A stretch of DNA of 54,849 bases from Desulfobacterales bacterium (GTDB lineage Bacteria; Desulfobacterota; Desulfobacteria; Desulfobacterales; SpSt-501): the NCBI GenBank assembly GCA_025454255.1, contig JALOOU010000012.1, positions 1 to 54,849 of the forward strand, written 5' to 3'. Of this stretch, positions 43,645-52,225 are shown piece by piece. Made by a program: the position numbers and the translations under genes. Below the pieces are notes generated by a model. It was not told where the DNA came from and made no database searches. It was given only the letters and a program-made list of their open reading frames with translations. Numbering within the stretch: position 1 is the stretch's first letter; the number at the start of each line of letters is the position of its first letter.

Positions 43645-45612
43645 ATGAAGTGGTCCGCCGTCGGTTCCTCGCTGTTCCGGATGACTGTTGCTGCTGCCGT
43701 GTCGTCGATGGCATTCCTGCTTCCCGCGTTTGCCCAGGAGCAGTCCGCAAAAACCTATCGAATGGATGAGATCGAGGTGGTGGCCGCGCCCATCATTCAG
43801 GGCAATGTGCTCGACCGCTACGCCGCACAAAAGACGCTGGTAAGCGAAGATCAGATCAACGACCTCAACGCCCAGGACCTGGCGTCTGCCTTGCGCAAAA
43901 CCCCAGGGGTCAACATCTCCCGCTACAACATGATAGGCTCCTTCGGCGGGGCCGAAGGGGGGGCGGTATTTATCCGCGGGCAGGGCTCCAGCCGGCCGGG
44001 AGCTGAGATCAAGGCCCTGGTGGACGGCGTCCCCATGTACATGAGCGTATGGAACCATCCCCTGCTCGACCTCATGTCGATCGATCCGGCCCATATGATC
44101 GAGGTCTATAAAAGTCCGCAGCCCCAGAATTTCGGCAATGCCTTCGCCATCGTCAACATCCTACCGAAACGCATGGAGGACGAGGGTTTCCAGACACGGG
44201 TCCAGACCGCCGGCGGCACCTACTCCACTTTCATCGCCAACGGCGACCACGGCGGCAAGATCGGCGCCTGGGACTATTTCGCGGGCGGCGGCTATCGGAC
44301 CGCCGACGGCCATCGGGACGACTCGGGCGGGGAGCTCAAAAACCTCTTCGGCCGTGTCGGATACCAGCTGAACCCCCACTGGGACCTCTCCGTGTTCGCC
44401 CTCTGGAACGACAACTATTCCAGGGACCCGGGAGAAAAAGGGGCCCCAGCGTCCCTGCAACAGGGCAAATACGAAACCCGCAGCTTCATGACCGTGGCCA
44501 CCATGTCCAACCGTTTTGAAAGGGCCGATGGCTATGTCAAAGTCTACCAGAACACCGGGGATGGCGACTGGCTCGGCCAACCAAGGGCCGGAGGCGTCAA
44601 GGAGGACCTCTACAACGATTTCAAGTTTTACGGGCTCAAGGCCCGCGAGGCGTTCCGGTTCTGGAAGGGCGGTGAAATCATCACCGGGCTGGACTGGGAG
44701 TACGCTGAGGGAGACTATAAGCAGAAATTCAGCAACGGCGCCAGGGACCAATGGAACGGGGAGGACTTCATCATCGTTTCTCCCTATGCCGCAGTGAGCC
44801 AGCTGATCGGCGATAAAGAAGGGTTTTTCGTCATCCCCTCGGGCGGCATCCGTTACTACGACAACAATGAATTCGACTCCGAGTGGGCGCCCCACGCCGG
44901 AATCATCCTGGGTTATAAGAACACGGAGATCTTCGCCGGCTACGCCCGGGGCATCATCTATCCGGGCCTGGATGTGATGGTTTTCTCGGAAAAGGTGATC
45001 CCGGCCCTCCGGGATACCTGGAAAAACCTGAATGCGGAGAAGGTCGATCATTACGAAGTCGGCATCCGCCATCGCTTTGGAACGCTTGCCATGGCCGATC
45101 TCACCTTCTTCTACGACGACGGCAAGGACCGCTACATCGTCGTTCCCCCTCCGCCCCCCCCGCCAGTCTACAACAACGTCGAGAAGTTTCAGACCAAGGG
45201 CGTGGAGGCAACTCTGACCGTGTTTCCGTTCAAAAATGTATCCGTATTCGGCGGCGCGACCTATCTCGAAACCGACCCGAACGATCTGCCCTATGCGCCG
45301 AAGTTCACGGCGAGCGCCGGGCTGAACTGGCGCTTCCTGGAGAACTTCAAGCTCAGTCTGGACTGCCAGTATGTCAGCGATTTTTTCACCGGATCCCAGG
45401 CGCGGCGGTTGAACGCCGAAAACACGAACGAGGTGGACAACTATTTTATCCTGAACGGGAAACTCGCCTATCTCTTCGACGTGCAGCAGTGGGGTATGGC
45501 CGGCGAAGTTTACGTGGCCGGGGAGAACCTGACCGACACCGACTACGAATACCGCCCGAACTATCCCATGCCGGGCGCAACCGGCATGGTGGGGATTCAA
45601 CTGAAATTCTGA
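43645..45612 (+). CDS. TonB-dependent outer-membrane receptor
   Basis: 655-residue receptor with a signal peptide (about 1-32, ending AFAQE). A TonB-box-like MDEIEVVAA follows, then a plug domain (LASALRKTPGVNISRYN, VFIRGQGSSRPGAEIKALVDGVP) and a C-terminal beta barrel ending in phenylalanine (GIQLKF). The barrel contains a run of seven prolines near residue 510. It should take up a metal or metal complex using energy from TonB-ExbB-ExbD, encoded at the right end of this region. AAAGGAG precedes ATG 43645. The ABC importer nearby suggests zinc, manganese or another divalent metal. Confidence 0.88.
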   Translation: MKWSAVGSSLFRMTVAAAVSSMAFLLPAFAQEQSAKTYRMDEIEVVAAPIIQGNVLDRYAAQKTLVSEDQINDLNAQDLASALRKTPGVNISRYNMIGSFGGAEGGAVFIRGQGSSRPGAEIKALVDGVPMYMSVWNHPLLDLMSIDPAHMIEVYKSPQPQNFGNAFAIVNILPKRMEDEGFQTRVQTAGGTYSTFIANGDHGGKIGAWDYFAGGGYRTADGHRDDSGGELKNLFGRVGYQLNPHWDLSVFALWNDNYSRDPGEKGAPASLQQGKYETRSFMTVATMSNRFERADGYVKVYQNTGDGDWLGQPRAGGVKEDLYNDFKFYGLKAREAFRFWKGGEIITGLDWEYAEGDYKQKFSNGARDQWNGEDFIIVSPYAAVSQLIGDKEGFFVIPSGGIRYYDNNEFDSEWAPHAGIILGYKNTEIFAGYARGIIYPGLDVMVFSEKVIPALRDTWKNLNAEKVDHYEVGIRHRFGTLAMADLTFFYDDGKDRYIVVPPPPPPPVYNNVEKFQTKGVEATLTVFPFKNVSVFGGATYLETDPNDLPYAPKFTASAGLNWRFLENFKLSLDCQYVSDFFTGSQARRLNAENTNEVDNYFILNGKLAYLFDVQQWGMAGEVYVAGENLTDTDYEYRPNYPMPGATGMVGIQLKF

Positions 45613-45625
45613 ACAGGAGTGATAG

Positions 45626-46231
45626 ATGACCGCCGGCCGCTCCCAGCGGGAGTTTTTCGACTCGCGGGCTGATGGGTGGGAGGCGGCCTGCTACCCGCAG
45701 GAGGTCCGCGAGCGGCTGGCCGCACTCATCCCGGAGTTTCGCCTGGAACCGGGCGCCTGCGTGCTGGACGTTGGCACCGGCCCCGGGGTGCTGATCCCCT
45801 ACCTCCGGGAGGCGGTCGGCCCGAAGGGCAGGATCTGCTCGTTCGATTTGTCTTTGCCCATGCTGCGGCAGGCGCAGCTCAAGCCTCTGCTGCCGCAGGA
45901 TCTCGTGCTCCGGGCCGATGCCCATCACCTGCCCTTCGGGGCCGGCCGCTTCGATGTCGTGATCTGCTTTGCCGCCTTCCCCCATTTCGACGACCCCGGG
46001 CTGGCCTTGGCCGAAATGGCCCGCGTCGCCAAGTCCGGTGGGCGGGTGGTCATCGCTCACCTGCTCTCGCGCGAGGAGCTCGCCCGCCACCACGGCGGCC
46101 ACGATGCGGTCGCCGACGACATGCTGCCGCCCGCGGACGTCATGCAGCTCCATTTCCGCCGGGCCGGCCTGCAAACGCCGCTCATCGAGGACCGCCCCGG
46201 CCGCTACCTGGCCGCCGCGCGGAGAGCGTGA
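45626..46231 (+). CDS. Class I SAM-dependent methyltransferase (first of the metal region)
   Basis: 201-residue UbiE-like methyltransferase. The SAM site is LDVGTGPGVLIPYL near 47-60, followed by the acidic loop FDLS and motif FDVVICFAAFPHF. A histidine-rich stretch, RHHGGHDAV, near residue 152 is unusual and could bind metal. It begins 13 bases behind the TonB-dependent receptor and its stop shares one base with the next methyltransferase start. The substrate is unknown; methylation of an imported chelate or of a metallophore precursor is a possibility. Confidence 0.75.
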   Translation: MTAGRSQREFFDSRADGWEAACYPQEVRERLAALIPEFRLEPGACVLDVGTGPGVLIPYLREAVGPKGRICSFDLSLPMLRQAQLKPLLPQDLVLRADAHHLPFGAGRFDVVICFAAFPHFDDPGLALAEMARVAKSGGRVVIAHLLSREELARHHGGHDAVADDMLPPADVMQLHFRRAGLQTPLIEDRPGRYLAAARRA

Positions 46232-46959
46232 TGGGTTCCGAACCGGTCCACGCCGGGTTCGAAAGGTGGGCGGTGTTCGCCAAGATTCGCGCGGCCGATC
46301 GCATGCACCACCGCGCGGTCGGCCGCGCGCTGGAAAAGCTGCTGATCGCCGGCTTCGGCCGCCCGCCCCGCATTCTGGATGTCGGCTGCGGGGATGCCCG
46401 CGACATCGCCGCGATCCTGAAGCGGTGTACGGTTGCCGAATACACCGGCATCGACAACTCCTCAGTCGCCCTGGAGTGCGCCTGCGGCCGCCTCGCGGGC
46501 GGCGCGTTCCCACGGCGCCTGATCCACGGCGACTACGCGGAGGCACTGGCGACGCTCGCTCCCGCGTTCGACCTCATCTGGCTCGGGCTCTTCCTGCACC
46601 ATCTCTCCTCGGAGCAGAAACGAGAGCTTTTCCGGCGGACGATGGGGCTGCTCGCGGAAGACGGGAGTCTGTTCGTCCACGATCCGGTGCTGCTCGAAAC
46701 CGAGGACCGCGAGGGGTTTCTCGGCCGCATCGGCCGGGAGGCACTCGGCTGGCCGGAGCTCACCGCGGAAGAACGCGACATGCTCGGCCGCCACTGGTCG
46801 CAGCACGGCCGCCAGGAGCGGATCAGCCGGCTTGAGGAGATGGCCATTCTGGCGGGGTTTTCCGAAGCGCAGGTTCAGTGGCGGGACCCGCTGGAACTCT
46901 ATGCGCTGCTGGCCTTCGGCCGCCGCAGCCGCCCAAGCGAAATTCTCAAAACTGTATAA
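46231..46959 (+). CDS. Class I SAM-dependent methyltransferase (second of the metal region)
   Basis: 242-residue methyltransferase with SAM motif ILDVGCGDARDIAAIL, acidic residue in TGIDNSS, and FDLIWLGLFLHHL. It starts at ATG 46231 in a TGATG overlap with the preceding gene; the longer open frame to 45676 is a shadow. The C-terminal LEEMAILAGFSEAQVQW block is typical of small-molecule methyltransferases. A strong terminator follows. Its product is unknown. Confidence 0.75.
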   Translation: MGSEPVHAGFERWAVFAKIRAADRMHHRAVGRALEKLLIAGFGRPPRILDVGCGDARDIAAILKRCTVAEYTGIDNSSVALECACGRLAGGAFPRRLIHGDYAEALATLAPAFDLIWLGLFLHHLSSEQKRELFRRTMGLLAEDGSLFVHDPVLLETEDREGFLGRIGREALGWPELTAEERDMLGRHWSQHGRQERISRLEEMAILAGFSEAQVQWRDPLELYALLAFGRRSRPSEILKTV

Positions 46960-46977
46960 GCCTGATCCGCAGCTCCG

Positions 46978-47014
46978 TTTGAGTTTTTTTGACCGTTATT
47001 TAAAAAAACTCAAA
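46978..47014. terminator. Bidirectional Rho-independent terminator
   Basis: TTTGAGTTTTTTT (46978-46990) pairs perfectly with AAAAAAACTCAAA (47002-47014), an AT-rich 13-bp stem around an 11-base loop, followed on the plus strand by six T. It separates convergent transcripts, and the stop codon of the ABC permease gene lies inside the stem. Confidence 0.8.
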
Positions 47015-47828
47015 ATTTTTTCATCCGGCGCTTCGGCGAACAGGCAGCGGCGGCAATGAAGATCGATGTGGAGACCAGCACGATGGTGGCGCCGCTCGGG
47101 AAGTGGAAGAGGTAGGAGCCAAGGAGCCCCAGCCAGGTGGAGAGAATGCCGAACGCGGCCGACAGCAGGAACATCCGGCGCAGGCTGTAGGTCAGCTGGT
47201 AGGCGGCCGCGGCCGGGTTCAGGATCAGGTTGAAGATCAACAGCCCGCCGATGCTTGCGAGCGAGGCCGTGATGGCCGCGCCGGTCAGCACCAGCATGGC
47301 GTAGAAAATGAGGTTGGCCGGGAGCCCCACGGCCAACGCCGCCTCGCGGTGGAAAATCACGGCCTGGATCTCTTTGAAGAACAGGCTCACGAGCAGCGCC
47401 ACCACCAGCGCCACCGCCGCCAGCAGCGCCAGCTCCGGCCGCGTCACGGTGAGGATGCTGCCCCAGAGCAGCTCGAGGGCGTCGGTCTTGGGCCCGGGCG
47501 TAATTCCCATGAAGAGAAAGGCGAGCCCCATGGTCAGCGAGAAGACGATCCCGATGGGCGTGTCCGGGTTGAACTCGCCCCGGTCGGCGAGCGGCCCGAT
47601 GACGGCGACGGCAGCCAGGCTGAAAAGAAAGGCCAAGGCGGTGGGGCTCACGCCGAGAAAGGCCCCGCACAAGGCGCCGGCGAACGCGGCATGGGCGATG
47701 GCCACCCCGATGAAGGAGAGGTGCATCGTCACCACCAGCACGCCGATCAGTGCGCAGGCCGCCCCGCCCAGCGCGCCGGCGAGGACGGCGTTCTGCATGA
47801 ATTCATAGCTCAGGATGGAGAGATCCAC
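47010..47828 (-). CDS. Metal ABC transporter permease (ZnuB/ABC-3 family)
   Basis: 272-residue membrane protein with about eight helices. ABC-3 features are FMQNAVLAGALGG at the start, a HLSFIGVAIAHAAFAGALCG loop, and the C-terminal TGAAITASLASIGGLLIFNLILNPAAAA region. It imports zinc, manganese or iron with the ATPase and binding protein encoded just upstream. It lies 15 bases behind the ATPase gene and is the last gene of the set. Confidence 0.9.
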   Translation of the reverse strand: MDLSILSYEFMQNAVLAGALGGAACALIGVLVVTMHLSFIGVAIAHAAFAGALCGAFLGVSPTALAFLFSLAAVAVIGPLADRGEFNPDTPIGIVFSLTMGLAFLFMGITPGPKTDALELLWGSILTVTRPELALLAAVALVVALLVSLFFKEIQAVIFHREAALAVGLPANLIFYAMLVLTGAAITASLASIGGLLIFNLILNPAAAAYQLTYSLRRMFLLSAAFGILSTWLGLLGSYLFHFPSGATIVLVSTSIFIAAAACSPKRRMKKF

Positions 47829-47843
47829 GGCGTCGGTCTTTTC

Positions 47844-48602
47844 TCAGGCGTCAAAGCGTTCGAAGGCCTTGTCCGATTCGTACAAACGATCCAAGGTGTC
47901 CTCGTGCAGCAGGGTGTCCGGGTCGCCGACCGCCCAGAGCAGCCCCTCCTTCATCAGCAACACCCGGTCGCAGAGGGCGGCGGCGGCGCGGTGGGCATGC
48001 GTCACCATCAAGGTCGTCAGCCCGCTCGCGCGGTGAATCGACTGCACCAGCTCCAGGATGGCGATTCTGGATTTGCGGTCCAGGCCGGTCGTGGGCTCAT
48101 CCAGCAGAAGAATCTCAGGCTCCTGCGCCAGCGCACGGGCGATCGCGACGCGCTGCTGCTCGCCGCCCGACAGATGCCCGATCGGCCGATCGGCCAGCCG
48201 GGTCATATCCACCAGCTGCAGAAGGTCCGTCACCACCCGGTGGTCCGCCGCCCCCGGCCGGCGCAGCAGCCCCAGCCGGCCGTAGCGCCCCATCATGACC
48301 GCCTCCCGCACATGGACCGGCATCCGCGGGTCGATGTTGTGCACCTGGGGAACGTAGCCGATCCGGCGGCGCAGGGCGGCGGGGCAGCCGCGGCTGATGT
48401 CGCAGCCCAGCACGCGCACGCGGCCGGCGAGCAGCCTGCCCAGGCCGTTGACCAGAGTGAGGATGGTGGTCTTGCCGGCGCCGTTCGGCCCCATGATGCC
48501 GAGAAGCTCGCCCTTGGCGATGTCGAGGCTGACCCCTCTGAGGGCCACGTCCTCGCGGTAGGAGACCACCGCCTCTTTCAAGGATATGATCGCCTCCGGC
48601 AC
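47844..48602 (-). CDS. Metal ABC transporter ATP-binding protein (ZnuC type)
   Basis: 252-residue ATPase with Walker A GPNGAGKT, Q-loop YVPQVHNID, signature LSGGEQQR, Walker B LLLDEPTTGLD and H-loop VTHAH. I chose GTG 48602, preceded by AAAGGTG, because earlier in-frame starts lie inside the binding-protein gene. Its stop is close to the permease start. The Q-loop block with RMPVHVREAVMMGRYGR is typical of zinc/manganese ATPases. Confidence 0.9.
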   Translation of the reverse strand: MPEAIISLKEAVVSYREDVALRGVSLDIAKGELLGIMGPNGAGKTTILTLVNGLGRLLAGRVRVLGCDISRGCPAALRRRIGYVPQVHNIDPRMPVHVREAVMMGRYGRLGLLRRPGAADHRVVTDLLQLVDMTRLADRPIGHLSGGEQQRVAIARALAQEPEILLLDEPTTGLDRKSRIAILELVQSIHRASGLTTLMVTHAHRAAAALCDRVLLMKEGLLWAVGDPDTLLHEDTLDRLYESDKAFERFDA

Positions 48603-48606
48603 CGTT

Positions 48607-49497
48607 TCACCTTTCGATCGCCGCAATCAGAAGATCGACGTTTCTGGCGATCGCCAGGGCCCAGCTCTCCGTGCCCTCGAATCCGCCCGGAAAGTTGCTC
48701 AGGGTCACCTGGGCGGCGCCGATCTCCTTGGCGATGTTGATGCCGGCCTGTTTGCCGCTCTGCAGATTGTCGACGACCAGGCGCACGGCCTGGGTGCGCC
48801 CCCGGCGGATGGCTTCCTCCACGTCCCGCGGGGACATGTCCTCGCCGCGTCCGAAGACTCCGGCCACCTGGAACCCGGCCCAGCGCACGAAATCGGCCTG
48901 CATGTCGTTCGCCAGCACGACCGTCCGGCCCGCAGCGGCTGCCGCTAGGCGCCTTGCCTGGGCGGTGCCCGCCTCATGGACCGCGGCCGCGCGCCGGGCG
49001 GCCGCCGTGCGGTAGGACTCTGCCCGCCCCGGGTCGGTCTCGGCGAGAATCGCCGCGATCCGCTCGGTCGCTTCGATCTGAGTGGCCGGCGCCATCCAAT
49101 TGCCCGGCACCTCCAGCACCGCTTTCTGGAGTATGTTGTTGCCGGATGCGCGGATGATTCCGTCGCTGAAGGTGCGTCCCTGCCAGTGGTGCAGCAAGAA
49201 GAGCTCGGCGTCGGCCAACAGCCGCATATCATCCGGTTTGATGTCGAAATGCCCGGGGCAGGAGGCCGGCGGAATCAGGGTGGCGATCGCGACCGCGGGC
49301 CCGCCCAGATCGGAAACGATTTCGGCGATCAGAGAGGTCGTCGCCACGACCTTGAGGCGGTGTTGCGAACGGGCATCGGCCGGCTCGACGCCCGCTGCGG
49401 CGACTGCCATGAGCAACGCGAGCGCGCCGAGCAGCGACTTGTAAAGAATCGAGGTCGATGTGGGCATAGGTCGTTTTTGCGTTCTTGGTGAATTCAT
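48607..49497 (-). CDS. Metal ABC transporter substrate-binding protein (ZnuA type)
   Basis: Periplasmic metal-binding protein of 296 residues with an export signal (about 20-45). The fold is that of ZnuA/MntC: LKVVATTSLIAEIVSDLGG near the mature start, SCPGHFDIKPDD with a probable ligand histidine, FLLHHWQG with a second, and NDMQADF and NFPGGFEG later. The histidine-rich loop seen in many ZnuA proteins is absent. The start is uncertain: ATG 49497 has GGAGG about 11 bases upstream, and ATG 49467 is an alternative. It is the first gene of the importer set. Confidence 0.85.
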   Translation of the reverse strand: MNSPRTQKRPMPTSTSILYKSLLGALALLMAVAAAGVEPADARSQHRLKVVATTSLIAEIVSDLGGPAVAIATLIPPASCPGHFDIKPDDMRLLADAELFLLHHWQGRTFSDGIIRASGNNILQKAVLEVPGNWMAPATQIEATERIAAILAETDPGRAESYRTAAARRAAAVHEAGTAQARRLAAAAAGRTVVLANDMQADFVRWAGFQVAGVFGRGEDMSPRDVEEAIRRGRTQAVRLVVDNLQSGKQAGINIAKEIGAAQVTLSNFPGGFEGTESWALAIARNVDLLIAAIER

Positions 49498-49557
49498 CTT
49501 TTTGGAATACCTCCAGGGCGGACGCATCCACGCAGCCGGTGTTTCCGGACAGTCGCC

Positions 49558-50130
49558 TTACCGCCGCCGGTACCAGTACCACGCGGAGGGATAGTTCTTC
49601 TCCTCGCCGACGACCAGCCGGGTACGGATGAGAGCTGCTTCAAGCAGGGATTCGACCGCCTCGGTCGCAATCCCGTAGGTGCCGCCTTTCCGGGGCCGCG
49701 GCTGCCAGGCATAGAGCATGTAATCGCCCGCCGGCCGCATCAGCCGGGCGAGTTCGCGGACGTAGCGGACCCGGGATGATTCCGTCAGCGTGAACAGGCA
49801 GCCGATGTCGAGCACGTAGTCGAAGGGGCCGCTCAGCATGCCAAGATCGGCGACGTCGGTGCAGTAGAAATCGATCTTCAGTCCGGCCTGCCTGGCCTTG
49901 CGCCGCGCCGCGCAGATGGCTTTGGGGCTGAAATCCACGCCGGCGGCCTGCCAGCCGTGGCGCGCCAGCGTGATGGCGTTGGTGCCCGTCCCGCAGCCCA
50001 GGTCGAGGGCCTTGCCGGGAGGGGTCGAACTAATGAACTGCATCACCTCGGGCGGGGTGATGTTGGTGTCCCAGGGAGTGCTGCCGCGCCAATAGCGCCA
50101 CTCGAATTTCAAGCGCCTGAAGAGGCTCAC
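49558..50130 (-). CDS. Class I SAM-dependent methyltransferase, TehB-like (third of the metal region)
   Basis: 190-residue cytoplasmic methyltransferase. It begins with a WRGSTPWDTNITPPEV block common in TehB/thiopurine-like enzymes, then SAM motif LDLGCGTGTNAITLA, acidic GVDFS and the YVLDIGCLFTL motif. It precedes the ABC binding-protein gene on the same strand by about 60 bases, so the two may be cotranscribed. Relatives methylate metalloid oxyanions or small molecules; the substrate here is unknown. Confidence 0.78.
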   Translation of the reverse strand: MSLFRRLKFEWRYWRGSTPWDTNITPPEVMQFISSTPPGKALDLGCGTGTNAITLARHGWQAAGVDFSPKAICAARRKARQAGLKIDFYCTDVADLGMLSGPFDYVLDIGCLFTLTESSRVRYVRELARLMRPAGDYMLYAWQPRPRKGGTYGIATEAVESLLEAALIRTRLVVGEEKNYPSAWYWYRRR

Positions 50131-50153
50131 GATTCTACCCTGCGAAATGCAAA

Positions 50154-50247
50154 AAGGCCTCGCAGCGAAATTGATGCGGGCCTTCGTGGCTTTTTTGAGG
50201 AAAGGTGAGACGAGAACGGTGTTGTTACGGCTTGCCTTCTGGCAAGC
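50154..50247. other. Hairpins in the gap between the third methyltransferase and the lipoprotein gene
   Basis: AAGGCC (50154-50159) pairs with GGCCTT (50179-50184), shortly followed by six T (TGGCTTTTTTG). A second hairpin, GCTTGCC-TTCT-GGCAAGC, lies at 50230-50247. A third, GGGGATC/GATCCCC, lies at 50290-50320 in the leader of the lipoprotein gene. They may end or shape the divergent transcripts. Confidence 0.4.
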
Positions 50248-50369
50248 ATTATGGTGTGGTTCTTAACGTCCCCCGGTCAACATGTCAATGGGGATCGGTT
50301 TGATTTATGCACGGATCCCCTTATCATTCCGAGGTGAAGCTGCGTGCCCACCCGGGAGGAAATCGAGCG

Positions 50370-50981
50370 ATGACACCCAAACTGAAAATAGCTTCGCTGG
50401 CAGCAGCCGCGCTGGCGCTGACGGCCTGCGCATCGGCGCCGTTTGGGTCCACCTGGAGGGCTCCGGAAGCGCGCTCCTTCGCCATTGCCGGCCAAAAGAT
50501 GGCCGCGCTCTACGCCAGCGATGTCGAAGCCACCCGGCGCAACGCCGAGGAGGCCATGGCCGGCGAGATAAATGCCCGCGGCGGCAAGGGGATCGCGGCC
50601 TACACCCTTCTGGACTCCGAGTCCGGCCAGGATCGCGCCGCGGTTTTTGAAATGCTCCGTCAGGCCGGGGTGGAGAAGGCGCTGGTCATGCGCGCCGCCG
50701 CACGGGAGCGCGACGCCTTTCGGCCCTATCCCTGGGTCGGCTCGCGCTTCGGCAGCCACTGGGGATCCTACGGTTGGGGCTGGGGGGTGGTCTACGACCC
50801 GGCCTATGGATACCCGGAGACCGTGGTTTCGATCGAAACCCGGCTCTACGATGTGGCCGCGGACCGCCTGATGTGGGCCTCCGTGAGCCAGTCGCGGAAC
50901 CCATCCGATGGGGTCGAACTGGTCCGCCGGCTGGCCGGTGAAGCCCTGCGGCAGATGGAAAAGGACGGCCTGATCTACTGA
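50370..50981 (+). CDS. Putative lipoprotein, DUF4136-like
   Basis: 203-residue exported protein with a lipobox LTAC at residues 17-20, so it is probably lipid-anchored. The mature region has an alternating strand pattern and a glycine/tryptophan/tyrosine-rich loop (GSHWGSYGWGWG) near 130-145, then ETRLYDVAADRLMWASVSQS, as in DUF4136-type lipoproteins. The function is unknown. GGAGGA lies 9 bases before ATG 50370. Its end overlaps the convergent DUF3786 gene by 7 bases. Confidence 0.7.
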   Translation: MTPKLKIASLAAAALALTACASAPFGSTWRAPEARSFAIAGQKMAALYASDVEATRRNAEEAMAGEINARGGKGIAAYTLLDSESGQDRAAVFEMLRQAGVEKALVMRAAARERDAFRPYPWVGSRFGSHWGSYGWGWGVVYDPAYGYPETVVSIETRLYDVAADRLMWASVSQSRNPSDGVELVRRLAGEALRQMEKDGLIY

Positions 50982-51817
50982 TCCGCGCGTTCAGGCCGCG
51001 GACCGATCGCCCCGCCTCCGGCCCCGTGCCGCAACGCGATCCGGGTGAACATCTGCGCCAACCCGACGCCCAGGGCGAAGATGCCCCCGATGTCGAGGTT
51101 GCGATCGGCGGTCTCGTCGAAAAAGAGGTTCAGGCTCGACCCCATCCCCTCTTCGGCCCGCCAGTAGCACACCATGACCGGCACGCGCGGCAGAGGATGG
51201 AGCACCACCGAAATATCGGCTTCGAATTGCCGCTCCACCTGCCGGCCGCCGAACAGGTGGACCATGTCGTCGAATAGAGCGGTGTAGCTGTCGGCCACCT
51301 GCTGCATGGCCTGCTCGCCGCGCTTGTGAAACAGGGCGTAGCGTTCGCGTCCGTCCGTAAGCTCGCGGAAGGATACCCAGCGGCCGATCGGGGCGGACCC
51401 TTTCCCGAATAGGATATAGCTCAGAAAAGGGATGGCCACCCAGGGGTTGACGTGGATGTCGGCGAAGAAGTTGCCGCAGGCGTCCACACTGAAATCCTTG
51501 CCGAGCACCTTAAGGGTCAGCCGCCCGTCGGCGTACCGGCCGCCAACGCGCGCGGCCGCGGCGGCCAGATCGATTCCGGCAATCTCGGCTTTGAGTTTGC
51601 GGAAGTGAGCCGCGCCCTCCGGCTCCGGAACGCCCGGGGAGGGGCCGCGTTCTGCATAGCGCGCGATGATGCACGGGTCGAGGCGCGGACATTCGGCTAT
51701 CTGCCGCTGCCCCTTGAAAACCGCACCGGCAAAGGCCAGGCAGGTCTTCTCACCGCAGTTGCCGCAGTTGGACTTGTCGAGCAGTTTAAAGATTTCAAAT
51801 GCGTTTTGCGGCTTCAT
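50975..51817 (-). CDS. 4Fe-4S domain DUF3786 protein
   Basis: 280-residue cytoplasmic protein. The N-terminal CGNCGEKTC with a later CP at residue 43-44 is an iron-sulfur motif like that of corrinoid iron-sulfur proteins and RnfB. The remainder matches DUF3786, with FFADIHVNPWVAIPFLSYILFGKG and WVSFRELTDGRERY, and is found mainly in anaerobes. A role in corrinoid or redox metabolism has been suspected for the family but is not shown. The start at 51817 gives the usual N-terminus; the ribosome site is weak and the frame is open upstream to 51898. Confidence 0.75.
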   Translation of the reverse strand: MKPQNAFEIFKLLDKSNCGNCGEKTCLAFAGAVFKGQRQIAECPRLDPCIIARYAERGPSPGVPEPEGAAHFRKLKAEIAGIDLAAAAARVGGRYADGRLTLKVLGKDFSVDACGNFFADIHVNPWVAIPFLSYILFGKGSAPIGRWVSFRELTDGRERYALFHKRGEQAMQQVADSYTALFDDMVHLFGGRQVERQFEADISVVLHPLPRVPVMVCYWRAEEGMGSSLNLFFDETADRNLDIGGIFALGVGLAQMFTRIALRHGAGGGAIGPRPERADQ

Positions 51818-52031
51818 TCCAGATCCATCAGGCAAGGATTCGGACACCCGTCCACGTTGAAAACTCAAACCCGCTGTTTGTATTTTCAACGGGAGCATGA
51901 GCTGTTTCTTGGAAAAAATGAGGTCCCGGAATAATCATACATTTGACGGATGAATGCAAGGCGCTGCCGACCCCTCACGCAGGATCTTCAAAAGCGGAAT
52001 CGCCTCTTGACGAAGGATAGCCCCTGACGGT
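51818..52031. other. Intergenic region upstream of the DUF3786 gene
   Basis: No gene is recognised. The stretch between 51870 and 51960 is richer in A and T than its surroundings and probably holds the promoter of the DUF3786 gene, but no clear hexamer pair was identified. Confidence 0.4.
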
Positions 52032-52145
52032 ATGAAATATAAAGTTCCGGAAGAAGACCAGCTGCGCCACGAAGGCGCCGTCGATGGCGACCCGGAGCCG
52101 CCGGCGGGCGATGTTTGCTGCCGCTGGCCCTTGCTGCATCGATAA
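52032..52145 (+). CDS. Candidate 37-residue small ORF ahead of the tonB terminator
   Basis: The frame begins MKYKVPEEDQLRHEG and ends VCCRWPLLHR, closing 7 bases before a strong terminator hairpin. It has an acidic start and a CC pair near the end. The ribosome site is poor and no family is recognised. It may be a leader peptide or small protein of the tonB region. Confidence 0.3.
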   Translation: MKYKVPEEDQLRHEGAVDGDPEPPAGDVCCRWPLLHR

Positions 52146-52151
52146 ACCCAG

Positions 52152-52205
52152 GCCACGAATGCCCTGGCCTCCCGCAGGAAGCGGGGAGGGGCGTCGTGGC
52201 TTTTT
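52152..52205 (+). terminator. Rho-independent terminator or attenuator upstream of tonB
   Basis: Outer stem GCCACGA (52152-52158) with TCGTGGC (52194-52200), inner stem CCTCCCGC with GCGGGGAGG, then five T. It lies 20 bases before the tonB start codon and directly after the small ORF, so it either ends that short transcript or controls entry into tonB. Confidence 0.6.
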
Positions 52206-52225
52206 CATTCCGGGGTGACTTCACC

